DNA from: JAENVT01 sp963773085
GTDB lineage: Bacteria > Actinomycetota > Acidimicrobiia > Acidimicrobiales > Ilumatobacteraceae
DNA: 64,000 bases
Assembly: GCA_963773085.1 (NCBI GenBank)
Contig: CAVYZS010000010.1
Location: 282,200 to 346,199 of the forward strand
Direction: 5' to 3'
Below, piece by piece: positions 49,416-59,148 of this stretch (within the stretch, counting starts at the first letter, position 1; each line of letters begins with the position of its first letter). Position numbers and translations under genes: made by a program. A model generated the notes under the pieces. It searched no databases. It worked only from the letters and a program-made list of their open reading frames with translations, and was not told the DNA's origin.

Positions 49416-50197
49416 TCAGCCCTCGTAGTCGTCGATGGCGATCGACCCGGCCGCGACCGGTTCGAGTCCACCGGTCCAGAGCACGTCGATCTCGCCGAAG
49501 ATGCTCGTCCTGGTCGAGTTCGATCACACCCTGCTTGAACAGCTCCAGCAGCGCCAGGAAGCGAACGATCACGTCGAGCCGCTCGACCAGGCCGCTGGTG
49601 AGCCGCCGGAACGAGATCCGCCCGGCGCGTGGCAGTTCGTCGACCAGTTCGGCGACCGCGTCGGCGACGCTGGCGCGAATGGGAGCGACGTGGAACAGAT
49701 CGATTCGCGGCACCGGCCTGGGTGTCACGGCACGCAGATATGCGCCGTGCAGGCGCTTGCCGGTCACACCCTCGAGCAGGTCGGGCATCAGCTCGTCGAA
49801 GCGCTCGTCGGCGCCGGCCGTGCGCGGATAGGTGCGATCGGCGTCGTCGGCCAGTCGGCTGAACACGCCGGCGACGTCCTTGAACGTCTTGCACTCGAGC
49901 AGGCGGGCCAGCAGCAGGTCACGCTCCTCCCACAACGCCAGTTCGTCGTCGAGATCGACGTCGTCGCGACCCGGCAGCAGTCGGCGCGCCTTCAGCTCGA
50001 CGAGCGTCGCGGCGATCAGCAAGAACTCGGTGGCGATGTCGAGATCGATGACCTGCAGACGCTCGATCTCGTCCAGGTAGGCATCGACGATTCGGCTCGA
50101 GCGACACCTCGTAGATGTCGACCTGCTCTTTGAGGATCAGGTGCAGCAGCAGGTCGAATGGCCCCTCGAAGACGGGGGTTGCCACCGCAAATGCCAT
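49416..50197 (-). CDS. scpA: Segregation and condensation protein A; two frame breaks
   Basis: About 260 residues. N-terminus FEGPFDLLLHLILKEQVDIYEV (SMC head/neck-binding part), then LIAATLVELKARRLLPG, ending in the winged-helix part ELVDELPRAGRISFRRL, VIVRFLALLELFKQGVIEL. The frame shifts near 50100 and near 49495; dropping one C at the second restores LDQDEIFGEIDVLW and the true C-terminus IAIDDYEG. As the kleisin of the SMC-ScpAB complex it closes the condensin ring. It is divergent from trpS. Confidence 0.93.
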
Positions 50198-50234
50198 ACG
50201 GGTTCAGGCTAGCTCGCCACTAGCCTGGCGCGCC

Positions 50235-51221
50235 GTGACCCGCGTGCTGTCGTGCATCCAACCCACCGGCGAAGTCCATCTCGGCAACTACCTCGGGGCC
50301 TTGCGCAACTGGGTGAACGGCCAGCACGACGCCGACGCGTTCCACGGGATCGTCGACCTGCACGCCCTCACCGTCACCGAGGAACCGGGTGTGATCGGCG
50401 ATACCACGGTGCGGCTGGCGGCGATGCTGTTCGCCATCGGGCTCGATCCCGATGTCGCCACGGTCTTCGTGCAGAGCCACGTCGTGCAGCACAGCCAGCT
50501 GTGCTGGGTGATGGAGTGCACGGTGTCGTTCGGCGAATTGAGCCGCATGACACAGTTCAAGGACAAGTCGGCCAAGCGCGAGGGCGACTTCATCTCCGCC
50601 GGGCTGTTCACCTACCCGGCGCTGCAGGCCGCCGACATCGTCCTGTACGACGCCGACGAGGTGCCGGTCGGCGAGGACCAGCGTCAGCACATCGAGATCA
50701 CACGCGATGTGGCGATGCGCTTCAACCATCGCTTCGGCGACACGTTCGTGATCCCGCGGGCCGTCACGCCGAAGGCCGGCGCACGGGTGATGGATCTGCA
50801 GGACCCGACGTCGAAGATGAGCAAGTCGGCCGACAGCGATGCCGGCTGCATCATGATGATGGACGACCCCGCAACCGTGGCGCGCAAGTTCAAGCGAGCG
50901 GTCACCGACAGCGACAACGAGGTGCGGTTCGACCGGGTGACCAAGCCGGGCGTATCGAACCTGCTCGAGATCCTGGCGGTGTGCATCGGCTCGACTCCGC
51001 AGGAGCTGGCCGGCAAGTACACCCAGTACGGCCCGTTGAAGACCGATGCCGGAGATGCGGTCGTCGAGATGCTGCGCCCGATCCAGCCGCGCTACAACGA
51101 GTTGATGACCGACCGCGGCGAACTCGCCTCGCTGCTGCACAAGGGCGCCGACAAGGCCACCGCGGTCGCCGCCGCCACGTTCGACCGGGCCTACGAGGCG
51201 ATCGGCTTCCTCCCCCGCTGA
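50235..51221 (+). CDS. trpS: Tryptophanyl-tRNA synthetase
   Basis: 328 residues, intact, GTG start. A class I synthetase: the HIGH-equivalent is in PTGEVHLGNYLGAL and the KMSKS loop is SKMSKSADSD. Other typical segments are MECTVSFGELSRMTQFKDKS, YPALQAADIVLYDADEVPVG and the C-terminal DKATAVAAATFDRAYEAIGF. It charges tRNA-Trp. The gene is 37 bp from the divergent scpA start. A frame open upstream of 50235 runs back across scpA and is not coding. Confidence 0.97.
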   Translation: MTRVLSCIQPTGEVHLGNYLGALRNWVNGQHDADAFHGIVDLHALTVTEEPGVIGDTTVRLAAMLFAIGLDPDVATVFVQSHVVQHSQLCWVMECTVSFGELSRMTQFKDKSAKREGDFISAGLFTYPALQAADIVLYDADEVPVGEDQRQHIEITRDVAMRFNHRFGDTFVIPRAVTPKAGARVMDLQDPTSKMSKSADSDAGCIMMMDDPATVARKFKRAVTDSDNEVRFDRVTKPGVSNLLEILAVCIGSTPQELAGKYTQYGPLKTDAGDAVVEMLRPIQPRYNELMTDRGELASLLHKGADKATAVAAATFDRAYEAIGFLPR

Positions 51222-51231
51222 CCGGACTCTT

Positions 51232-51267
51232 GTCGCTGCTCAACATGCTGGACATGTTCCCAGCGAC
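51232..51267. terminator. Two-tier hairpin between convergent trpS and HD-domain genes
   Basis: Outer arms GTCGCTG (51232-51238) and CAGCGAC (51261-51267) enclose inner arms AACATG (51242-51247) and CATGTT (51253-51258) with a five-base loop. It lies in the 69-bp gap between the two stop codons, the right place for a bidirectional terminator. No T-run is present. Confidence 0.55.
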
Positions 51268-51290
51268 GAAGTTCGAGGGCGACGGCTACC

Positions 51291-51750
51291 TCAGATGTGG
51301 TCGGCGTCGGCGAGCGCTGCGGCCGCGCGACCGCGGCCGCGCACCAGCTCGATGGTGATGTCCGACGAGCCGGCCGCGTCGAGCATGTCGGCACCGATTC
51401 GTTCGTGGTCGTGATACCGGCGAAAGCGATCGGTTCGCGGACCGACGATGGTGGCGACGACGCGACCGATCGTGCCGAGACCGGAGTCGAGCTTGCCGAC
51501 ATCGTGCAGCAGCGCGCCAGCCACCTCGTCGCGCGACCATGAATCGCCCATCGACTCGAATCGGCGGGCGACCATGATCGCGTGGCGTCGGTCGGGTGCT
51601 GTCAGACGACGCCAGAGCTGCACTTCGCCGGTGACGAAGCTGTGACTCGGCCCAGGTCGTGTCCGCAGCGTCGGGCTCACGGCGCGACAGCGACGACACG
51701 AAGCGTCGGGTGAGGTGAGCGAGTTCGGCCCGGCGACTCGATGCGCTCAT
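51291..51750 (-). CDS. HD-domain phosphohydrolase-like small protein; one frame break
   Basis: About 153 residues. HD-superfamily metal ligands are visible: a histidine in PDRRHAIMVARR, the HD pair in ALLHDVGKLDSGLG, and YHDHERIGADML, then a late aspartate in ALADADHI. Proteins of this size hydrolyse nucleotides or other phosphate esters. The N-terminal 35 residues (MSASSRRAELAHL) are in another frame, with a break near 51645. The ATG overlaps the xerD stop by four bases. The substrate is unknown. Confidence 0.78.
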
Positions 51751-52684
51751 CGTCCGAGCGCGCGCGGATGCGCCGAGCGATAGACATCGAACATTCGCTC
51801 CTGGCTGACCCTCGTGTAGACCTGGGTCGTCGAGATCGACGCATGGCCGAGGAGTTCCTGGACGATGCGCAGGTCGGCACCGTGGTCGAGGAGGTGAGTC
51901 GCGCACGAGTGTCGCAACACGTGAGGCGACAGCTTGTGGCCGAGGCCGATGCGGTCGCCGTACTTCTTCACGATCGCCCACGCCGCCTGCCGCGACAGGC
52001 GGGCACCACGCATGTTCAAGAACACCGCCTCGGCGTCGCCGCGACGTGCCCAGCGCTCGGGCTCCAGGTGCGGGCGTCCGGACGGACCGAGCCACTCCGC
52101 CAATGCTGCGGCAGCGTGACGACCGTACGGCACGATCCGCTCCTTGGATCCCTTGCCGAACAGGCGGACCAGCTGCTCGTCGTGATCGAAGTCGCCGAGC
52201 GACAGCCCACAGGCCTCGGAGATCCGCGCCCCGGTGGCGTAGAGCAGTTCCAGCAGGGCGCGATCTCGCAACCCCACCGGTTCGTTGGTCGTCGGCGCGG
52301 CAAGCAGCGCTGCGACCTCGGCCTCCGACAACGGGTGAGGGATGCCGGCAGGCACGCGGATGCCTTCGATGTCGACGGTCGGATCGTCGCGCGCGCAGTC
52401 CTTCCTCGGCCAGGAATCGATGCAGCATCCTGATTGCCGCAACTTGGCGGGCGACCGATGATGCTGCGCCACCAGCCGCCCTGCGCTCGCTGACGAAGGC
52501 ATCGAGCGCAACACGGTCGACATCGTGCAACGTCGTTCCGCGAGCCACCAACCACGACCAGTAGCCCGTGGAGGTCGCGCCGGTAGGCGGCCAGGGTGTT
52601 TGCCGACCTACCGCGTTCGGTGACCATCCACGACAGGAACTCCTCGACCTCCAGTGGAAGCATCGTCGTCGATGCGGCCGTCAT
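51747..52684 (-). CDS. xerD: Tyrosine recombinase XerD; frame breaks in N-terminal half
   Basis: About 310 residues. The SAM-like N-terminal DNA-binding domain (VEEFLSWMVTERGRSANTL, then YRRDLHG) and the catalytic domain with the first Arg in YATGARISEACGLSL, the LSPHVLRHSCATHLL box (H-x-x-R), LGHASISTTQVYTRVS (His/Trp position and the Tyr nucleophile). XerC/XerD resolve chromosome dimers at dif. Frames change near 52605, 52500 and 52405. XerD rather than XerC is favoured by its position next to NUDIX-pyrG, as in mycobacteria. It is not part of an integron or prophage here. Confidence 0.92.
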
Positions 52685-52708
52685 CACGGCCCCGGACAAA
52701 GACTGCCC

Positions 52709-53224
52709 TCACGTAGACCGGCGATCGACGAGCAGCAACCCGATCACCGTCTTGGCGTCGTGGATCTCGCCACGCACCACCATGTCGACCGCCTCCGACA
52801 GGGGCAGGTGCAGCACGTCCATATGGGTCTCCTCAGGACCGTGAACCTCGCGGTCGACCGGCGAGAGCTCGGTCGCCAGATAGAGGTGCAGGTCCGAGTC
52901 GGTCATACCGGCCGACGAGTAGAAGTGCGTGAGGTACTCGAGCCGACCTGCCGACAACCCGGCCTCCTCGATCAGTTCGCGCTCGGCGGTGATCTCAGGT
53001 GGCTCATCGGGTACGTCACGCATGCCGGCGGGGATCTCCAGCACATAGCGATCGAGCGGCCCACGATACTGACGGACGAACACCACCGTCGGGACATCCG
53101 CGTCGAACAGCAACGGCACGACACCCACGGCGCCAGGCGAGCGGATGACATCGCGCTCGAACAGCTCACCGTCCGGCGCCTCGAAGGTGCTGACGGCGAC
53201 GTGCCAGATGTAGCCCTGATGCAC
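52709..53224 (-). CDS. NUDIX hydrolase, ADP-ribose pyrophosphatase-like
   Basis: 171 residues from the GTG at 53224. The Nudix box reads AGMRDVPDEPPEITAEREL, IEEAGL, with the REL-EE-G core; the upstream PGAVGVVPLLFD and VFVRQYRGPLDRYVLEIPAG are typical for ADP-ribose pyrophosphatases (Rv1700 group). The frame is open and looks coding for about 18 more residues upstream (ELVAAAFRHLGDRLV), and an ATG at 53287 would join it after one indel, so the true start is probably there. It clears ADP-ribose and related nucleotides. It sits between pyrG and xerD. Confidence 0.88.
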   Translation of the reverse strand: MHQGYIWHVAVSTFEAPDGELFERDVIRSPGAVGVVPLLFDADVPTVVFVRQYRGPLDRYVLEIPAGMRDVPDEPPEITAERELIEEAGLSAGRLEYLTHFYSSAGMTDSDLHLYLATELSPVDREVHGPEETHMDVLHLPLSEAVDMVVRGEIHDAKTVIGLLLVDRRST

Positions 53225-53284
53225 GAGTCGATCGCCGAGGTGGCGAAACGCGGCGGCGACGAGCTCACGCGACTCGAGCGGCGT

Positions 53285-54931
53285 TCATGCGACTGACGAA
53301 CTCGTCTCGTCGACGACGAACAGGTGCGGCGCTCGTGATTCGCGCCGGGCCAACGCGGCGTACACCAGTTCGCGGAACAGCGGGTGAGGACGGTCGGGAC
53401 GGCTCTTGAACTCGGGGTGGGCCTGCGTGCCGACCCAGAACGGATGATCGTCGAGCTCGATGAACTCGACCAGACGACGATCCGGCGAGAGCCCGCTGCA
53501 GCGCAGCCCGGCCGCTTCGAGCTTCGGCTTCAACTGGGCGTTCAACTCCCAGCGGTGGCGGTGCCGTTCGCTGACCACGGGTTCGCCATAGGCCCGGTAG
53601 ACCCGGGTGTCCGGCTCGAGGATGGCGTAGTACGCACCGAGACGCTGGGTACCGCCCTTGTCGACGACGTCGCGTTGATCGTGCATCAGGGCGATCACCG
53701 GATGCGGCGTGTCAGGATCCATCTCGGTCGAGTTGGCGCCGGTGAGGTTCATCACGTTGCGAGCGAAGTCGATGGTCATCGCCTGCAGACCGAGACAGAT
53801 CCCGAGACACGGGATGTCGTTCTCGCGGGCGAAACCGGCAGCGGCGATCTTGCCCTCGAACCCACGCTCGCCGAAGCCTCCTGGGATCAGCATGCCGTCG
53901 AGATCGGCGAGCCGACCGGCGGCCAGCAGGCCCTCGACATCTTCGGCCTGGATCCAGTCGATCTCGACCTTGGCGCCGTGGTGGAACCCGGCGTGCTTGA
54001 GGCTCTCGACGACCGAGAGGTAGGCGTCGGGCAGGCTGATGTACTTGCCGATCAGGCCGATCTTCACCGGCTTGGCGGCCTCTTCGATCATCGAGACGAC
54101 TGCCTGCCACGGGGCCAGGTCGACGGGTGCCTCGAGGCGCAGCACGTCGCAGACCACGTCGTCGAGGCCCTCGTCGTGGAGGATCAACGGCAGTTCGTAG
54201 ATGTTGCGGGCGTCGGCGGCGTTGACGACTGCCCGCTCGTCGACGTCGCACAGGTTGGAGATCTTGCGCTTGAGGTTGTCGCTGAGTGGCTCCTCGCTGC
54301 GACACACGATCACATCGGGTTGGATGCCACGGCTGCGCAACTCGGTGACCGAGTGTTGCGTCGGCTTGGTCTTCTGCTCTCCGGACGGCCCGATGAACGG
54401 CACCAGGGTGACGTGGAGGTAGCAGACGTTGTCGCGCCCGGCCTCCTTGCGGAACTGGCGGATCGCCTCGAGGAACGGGAGGATCTCGATGTCGCCGACC
54501 GTGCCGCCGACTTCGGTGATCACCACGTCGACGTCGTCGGTGGCCAGCCGGTGGATCCGACGCTTGATCTCGTCGGTGATGTGCGGGATGACCTGCACGG
54601 TCTTGCCGAGGTAGTCGCCGCGGCGCTCGGCTGCGAGCACGGCCTGGTAGATGGATCCTGTCGTGGCGTTGGAGTTGCGCGTCAACGGCTCGTCGATGAA
54701 CCGCTCGTAGTGACCGAGATCGAGGTCGGTCTCGCCACCATCGTCGGTGACGAACACCTCGCCGTGCTCGAACGGGTTCATCGTGCCTGGATCGACGTTG
54801 ATGTACGGATCGAGCTTCTGCATCGTCACCCGCAGGCCTCGCAGCTTCAACAGCCGGCCCAGCGATGACGCGGTGAGACCCTTTCCGAGGGAGCTGGCAA
54901 CGCCTCCGGTCACGAAAATGTGCTTCGGCAT
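53285..54931 (-). CDS. pyrG: CTP synthase
   Basis: 548 residues, intact. The synthetase domain begins KHIFVTGGVASSLGKGLTAS and includes DPYINVDPGTMNPFEHGEVF and GTVGDIEILPFLEAIRQF. The glutamine amidotransferase domain has the nucleophile in PCLGICLGLQAM and the HPEF...P triad residues near the end. It makes CTP from UTP with glutamine as nitrogen donor. The last 25 residues (after RPDRPHPLFRELVYAAL) form a short extension. The 135-bp gap to the divergent PAP2 gene must hold both promoters. Confidence 0.98.
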   Translation of the reverse strand: MPKHIFVTGGVASSLGKGLTASSLGRLLKLRGLRVTMQKLDPYINVDPGTMNPFEHGEVFVTDDGGETDLDLGHYERFIDEPLTRNSNATTGSIYQAVLAAERRGDYLGKTVQVIPHITDEIKRRIHRLATDDVDVVITEVGGTVGDIEILPFLEAIRQFRKEAGRDNVCYLHVTLVPFIGPSGEQKTKPTQHSVTELRSRGIQPDVIVCRSEEPLSDNLKRKISNLCDVDERAVVNAADARNIYELPLILHDEGLDDVVCDVLRLEAPVDLAPWQAVVSMIEEAAKPVKIGLIGKYISLPDAYLSVVESLKHAGFHHGAKVEIDWIQAEDVEGLLAAGRLADLDGMLIPGGFGERGFEGKIAAAGFARENDIPCLGICLGLQAMTIDFARNVMNLTGANSTEMDPDTPHPVIALMHDQRDVVDKGGTQRLGAYYAILEPDTRVYRAYGEPVVSERHRHRWELNAQLKPKLEAAGLRCSGLSPDRRLVEFIELDDHPFWVGTQAHPEFKSRPDRPHPLFRELVYAALARRESRAPHLFVVDETSSSVA

Positions 54932-55066
54932 TGGGCGAAGACCTCCGTCTCAGGCGAACTGACAACGGGACAGCAGCATACCGCGCCGCGAGCCGCACGC
55001 GTGGATCCCGCGCTCGTCGTTGCCTGACAACGACATCGACTTGGCTGTATCCGGGTGTGACCGACG

Positions 55067-55921
55067 ATGGTGGCCAGGACGTGGACGGATCTGCCTAAGC
55101 TGACTCGGATGGAAAGCCGCCAGTTGAGGGATTGGATTCCCTCCGAGGCGCACCGTGATCTGACGGAGACTGTTCCGGCCCCACGATCGCACTGGTTGCG
55201 CGAACTAGCGATCGTCGTCGCGTTCTATTACACCTACGAGCTGATCCGTCGCTTCGCGTTCCCCGGGGACACGAACCCGCGAGCCTTTGCAAACGCCAAC
55301 CACATCGTCGCTCTCGAACGGTGGCTGCACATCTTCACCGAATCCACTGTTCAAAGGGCGTTCCTCGACGCGAGATGGTTCATCAAGATCATGAACGTCT
55401 ACTACGGAACGCTGCACTTCGTCATCACGGCTGGACTGTTGGTTTGGGTGTACCTCCGACGGCACGAGCATTACCGGCAGTACCGCAACCTCTTGGGTCT
55501 GACCACAGCGTTGGCCCTGATCGGATACTTCGCCTTCCCTCTGGCTCCGCCCAGGGTCTACCCATGCAAATTGCCCATCGGCCGCAGGTGCTTCGTCGAC
55601 ACGCTCGACACGGTCGGCGGGCTCTGGTCGTATCACTCCAGCGCGGCGAAAGCCATCGCCAACCCCTTCGCGGCGATGCCCAGCCTGCACTTCGGCTGGG
55701 CACTCTGGTGCGGAACGTTGTTGTGGTCATTCGCCAGGCACCGCAGTGTGCGGGCGTTGAGTGTGATCTACCCGCTGCTCACGCTGCTGGCGATCGTGGT
55801 CACTGCCAACCACTACTGGCTCGACGCAGTCGGTGGCGCGATCATCTTCCTGGCCGCCAGCCAGATCCTTCGACTCATTCACAACCGACCGCTACCGAAG
55901 ACGCAACCGATCACCGAGTAG
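55067..55921 (+). CDS. PAP2-superfamily membrane protein, AUR1/Ipt-like
   Basis: 284 residues from the ATG at 55067; an ATG at 55109 (MESRQL) is an equally plausible start and neither has a clear ribosome-binding site. Six membrane segments are visible. The PAP2 phosphatase motifs are FAAMPSLHFGWAL (C2, with the catalytic His) and ANHYWLDAVGG (C3). The arrangement with an early NVYYGTLHFVI and YFAFPLAPPRVYP resembles the AUR1/inositolphosphotransferase branch rather than plain phosphatases. Substrates are lipid phosphates or inositol lipids. It converges with recN, overlapping 30 bp. Confidence 0.83.
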   Translation: MVARTWTDLPKLTRMESRQLRDWIPSEAHRDLTETVPAPRSHWLRELAIVVAFYYTYELIRRFAFPGDTNPRAFANANHIVALERWLHIFTESTVQRAFLDARWFIKIMNVYYGTLHFVITAGLLVWVYLRRHEHYRQYRNLLGLTTALALIGYFAFPLAPPRVYPCKLPIGRRCFVDTLDTVGGLWSYHSSAAKAIANPFAAMPSLHFGWALWCGTLLWSFARHRSVRALSVIYPLLTLLAIVVTANHYWLDAVGGAIIFLAASQILRLIHNRPLPKTQPITE

Positions 55922-57526
55922 CTCCGCGGCATGAACTCGGGCCGAATCCCCTCCCCGATCGCCACTCAACATCCGGGCGATCTCGTCGACTCGCTGGTCG
56001 CCAACCACGATCCTCGCGGTTGCGGTTGTGGTCGTACCGTCGTGATCCACACCGGCATGATCCGCACCGGCTACCACGGTCTTGGTCACGAGGATCTGAG
56101 TGTCGGCCAACGCCGCCACCTGGGCAAGGTGGGTGACCACCAGAACTTGATGACGCCGACCGAGCCGAGCGAGCGACTCGCCCACGGCAGTTGCCGCGGT
56201 CCCGCCGATCCCGGCGTCGACCTCGTCGAACACGAGCGTTTCCGGTGCCTCGGTCAAGACCAGGCGTAACGCCAGCATCGTCCTGGCCAGTTCGCCGCCG
56301 CTGGCCACACGTGAGAGAGGCAACATCGGTAGACCGGGGTTGACGGCGATGAGGAAGGTGACGTCGTCGCCGGGTGCCTCGTCGCCGACGGCGACGTCCA
56401 TCTCGGCGTGAGGCATGGCCAAGGCGCGAACGACGTCACGAACTGCTGTCGCCAAGCCGGACGCGCCGGCGCGGCGGGCCGAGGCGACCGCTTGCGCGGC
56501 GCGCCGTTCGGCCGCCGCGGCCGCCGAACGTTGTTGTTCCAACGCGAGAACACGCTGTTCATAGCTCTCCAGCTCAGCGAGGCGTTCTTCGGCCTCGAGT
56601 CGGAATGTGATCACTTCGGCCAGCGAATCGCCGTACTTACGCCTCAGGTCGTGCAGCAACTGACGCCGCCCGCGGATCTCGGCCAGCCGCTCGGGATTCT
56701 CTTCCAGATTCTCCGTCAATGCCCTCAGGTCGCGCCCGACATCGCTCACCTCGGCCGCCAAGGCGTGCAACCGGGCGCTGAAGTCGTCGAACGGCGCCCG
56801 GCCGCTCAACGAACGAAGCGCTGCGGCGATCCCGTCGGCTACGGCCGTGTTGCCACCGTCTCGGCCTTCTCCCGTCAGCGCCTCGAGCGCCGACTGACCC
56901 GCCTCGCGGTGGGCGGCCGCGTCGGCGAGTGCGTCTTCCTCCGCTCGGAGCTGCTCGTCCTCGTCGGCATCGACCACCGCGGCGCTGGCCAGTTCTCCCA
57001 CCTGGAAGCGCAGGAGATCGACCTCACGCGCACGCGAGCGTTGATCGCCGCCCAACGCCGCTAGGGACGCATCGATCTCGGTGAGTTGGGCGCGTGCAGC
57101 GCGCAATGGTTCGAGGTCCGTGGAGCAGTAGCGATCAAGCGCCTCGCGCTGTGCGGTTGTCGACAGCAGGCTCTGGTGGGCGTGCTGTCCGTGGAGGTCG
57201 ACGGTGCGCGCCCCCAACTCGGCAAGGGTGGTGGCCGTGGCCAGGCGACCGTTGACATAGGCCCTCGATCGGCCATCGGACGGGATGACCCGCGACACGA
57301 TGTATTCGTCCTCGCCGACGACGAATCGGCCCTCGACTCGGGCCTCGGCGGCCCCCGGTCGAACAATGGTCGGATCAGCGCGCCCGCCCACCAACAGATT
57401 GATCGCCTCGACCAACATCGTCTTGCCGGCGCCGGTCTCGCCGGTGAAGGCGGTCAATCCGGGCAGCAGTACGAGATCGAGTGCTTCGATCACACCCATG
57501 GATTCGATGCGCAACTCGTGGAGCAT
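55892..57526 (-). CDS. recN: DNA repair protein RecN
   Basis: 544 residues, intact. An SMC-like ATPase: Walker A is TGETGAGKTMLVEAI near residue 35, the DLHGQHAHQSLL motif follows, a long coiled coil spans about residues 170-360 (rich in Glu/Arg/Ala), and the C-terminal head has ASGGELARTMLALRL and VFDEVDAGIGG. It helps hold broken DNA ends in double-strand break repair. Start and end overlap neighbours: the ATG shares a base with the nadK stop (TGATG). Confidence 0.96.
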   Translation of the reverse strand: MLHELRIESMGVIEALDLVLLPGLTAFTGETGAGKTMLVEAINLLVGGRADPTIVRPGAAEARVEGRFVVGEDEYIVSRVIPSDGRSRAYVNGRLATATTLAELGARTVDLHGQHAHQSLLSTTAQREALDRYCSTDLEPLRAARAQLTEIDASLAALGGDQRSRAREVDLLRFQVGELASAAVVDADEDEQLRAEEDALADAAAHREAGQSALEALTGEGRDGGNTAVADGIAAALRSLSGRAPFDDFSARLHALAAEVSDVGRDLRALTENLEENPERLAEIRGRRQLLHDLRRKYGDSLAEVITFRLEAEERLAELESYEQRVLALEQQRSAAAAAERRAAQAVASARRAGASGLATAVRDVVRALAMPHAEMDVAVGDEAPGDDVTFLIAVNPGLPMLPLSRVASGGELARTMLALRLVLTEAPETLVFDEVDAGIGGTAATAVGESLARLGRRHQVLVVTHLAQVAALADTQILVTKTVVAGADHAGVDHDGTTTTATARIVVGDQRVDEIARMLSGDRGGDSARVHAAELLGDRLRLR

Positions 57527-58389
57527 CAGCGATCCGACAAGCCGAACTTGGTCTTCAGGATCTGATGGAAGCGACGCTCGCCGAACCGCACGAAACGGGC
57601 CACTGCTGTCGAGGCGCGGACGACGACGGTGTCGCCCTCGGCGAGGCTTGCCGCCGTCTGGCCGTCTATCGAGAGCGCGGCTGCCCGGTGGCCGCTGACC
57701 TCGATCTCGACCTCTTCGTCGGGGTCGAGCACGAGTGAGCGATCGAACAACATGTGCGGCGAGACCGGCGTGAGCAACAACGCACGATGCTTCGGTGACA
57801 CCACCGGGCCGCGAGCCGACAGCGAGTACGCAGTCGACCCCGTCGGTGTGGCAATGATCAGCCCGTCTGCGGCATACGAGGTGAACGCCGCGCCGTCGAT
57901 TCGCACGAGCAGCCGCACGGTGTGACCGGCCTCCTGCTTCTCGATCACCGCCTCGTTCAGGGCTGTCCACGTCTCGCTCTCGTCGGAGCCGACGCGACGC
58001 AACGTTGCATCGAGCATCATCCGCTCTTCGATCCGCCACTCACCGACCTCCGAGCCCGCAGCCCAACGCTCCAACGCCATCGTGAGCGCCGGAGGTTCGA
58101 CCTCGGTGAGATAGCCGAGCAGCCCGACGTTGACGCCGATGATCGGGACCCCCGCGTCGCCGAGCATCTTGACCGCTCGCAGCATCGTGCCATCGCCACC
58201 GATGCTCAGGGCCAAGCCGGCGGATTCGGGTCGCCGCTCGCTGATCAGATCGAGCAGGTCGAGCGGCTCGGCGTCTCCGGGTGTCATCCAGGCCGAGTGA
58301 CCGTGCTCGGCCAGCCACGTCGCTGCCAGTCTGGCGAGAGCGGCTGCCTCGAGCCTGTCGTGGTGAGCCACCAACAGCACGTCTGTCAT
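57526..58389 (-). CDS. nadK: NAD kinase
   Basis: 287 residues, intact. The GGDGT motif is SIGGDGTMLRAVKML, then NVGLLGYLTEV, LNEAVIEKQ (NE motif) and TPTGSTAYSLSARGPVV. It phosphorylates NAD to NADP using ATP or polyphosphate. The ATG overlaps the tlyA stop by four bases and the stop overlaps recN, giving the conserved actinobacterial block tlyA-nadK-recN. Confidence 0.97.
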   Translation of the reverse strand: MTDVLLVAHHDRLEAAALARLAATWLAEHGHSAWMTPGDAEPLDLLDLISERRPESAGLALSIGGDGTMLRAVKMLGDAGVPIIGVNVGLLGYLTEVEPPALTMALERWAAGSEVGEWRIEERMMLDATLRRVGSDESETWTALNEAVIEKQEAGHTVRLLVRIDGAAFTSYAADGLIIATPTGSTAYSLSARGPVVSPKHRALLLTPVSPHMLFDRSLVLDPDEEVEIEVSGHRAAALSIDGQTAASLAEGDTVVVRASTAVARFVRFGERRFHQILKTKFGLSDR

Positions 58390-59145
58390 GGGGAAGATCC
58401 TGCTCGACCGAGACGGGCGTGCACAAGGAACTCGCGGTTGCCCTGCGCGCCGGTGAGCGGTGAGTCCGCCCAAGCCAGAACGTCGCAACCATTACCGACC
58501 AGCGCAACCGAAACCTCGTCGCAAACGCGTCGGTGGACGGCGGGATCGCGTATCACGCCGCTTCCACGATCGACTTCCGCCTTGCCTGCCTCGAACTGCG
58601 GCTTGACGAGCAGCACCATCTCACCATGGGGACGGCACACGGAGATCAGCTGTGGCAGGACACGGATGACGGAGATGAACGACAGGTCGGCCACCACGAG
58701 GTCGACCTCGCCACCGATCGATTCTGCTGTGAGGTCGCGGACGTGAAACCTCTCGAGCACGGTCACCCGCCGGTCATTGCGGATCTTCGGGTGTAACTGT
58801 CCATGTCCGACGTCGAGCGCCACGACGTGGTCAGCGCCGCGTTGTAGCAGACAATCGGAGAAGCCGCCTGTCGACGCGCCGGCATCGAGCACACGCAGAC
58901 CGGTGACATCGATTGCGAACGAGTACGAGCGCAGCGTCGAGTTTGTCTCCGCCACGACTGACGAACCGTGAACGCGGACCCTGCAGGACGACAGCGTCAC
59001 CGGGGTCGACGAGCCTGGCGGGCTTGTCGGCCATCGAACCGTTGACGAGGACGAGCCCGGCCTCGATTGCACGCCCCGCCTCGACCCTGCTGAGTACCAG
59101 CCGACGGCGCACCATGTCGGCGTCCAGCCGCTGGCGCCTCGACAT
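58386..59145 (-). CDS. tlyA: TlyA-family rRNA (cytidine-2'-O)-methyltransferase; one frame break
   Basis: About 253 residues. An N-terminal S4 domain (RRRLVLSRVEAGRAIEAG, LVNGSMADKPARLV) is followed by VSRGGDKLDAAL, the SAM site VLDAGASTGGFSDCLL, DLSFISVIRVLP and KPQFEAG. TlyA methylates 16S and 23S rRNA in mycobacteria, where loss gives capreomycin resistance. The frame shifts near 58955; dropping one T restores LDAALDSFAIDVTG. The frame upstream of the ATG at 59145 belongs to another gene. Confidence 0.93.
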
Positions 59146-59148
59146 GTT

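Noticed and set aside
51747..52684. Tyrosine recombinase as a sign of an integrated element
   Set aside because: It is a XerD-type housekeeping protein in its usual neighbourhood (NUDIX, pyrG); no attachment-site repeats, phage or transfer genes are near.
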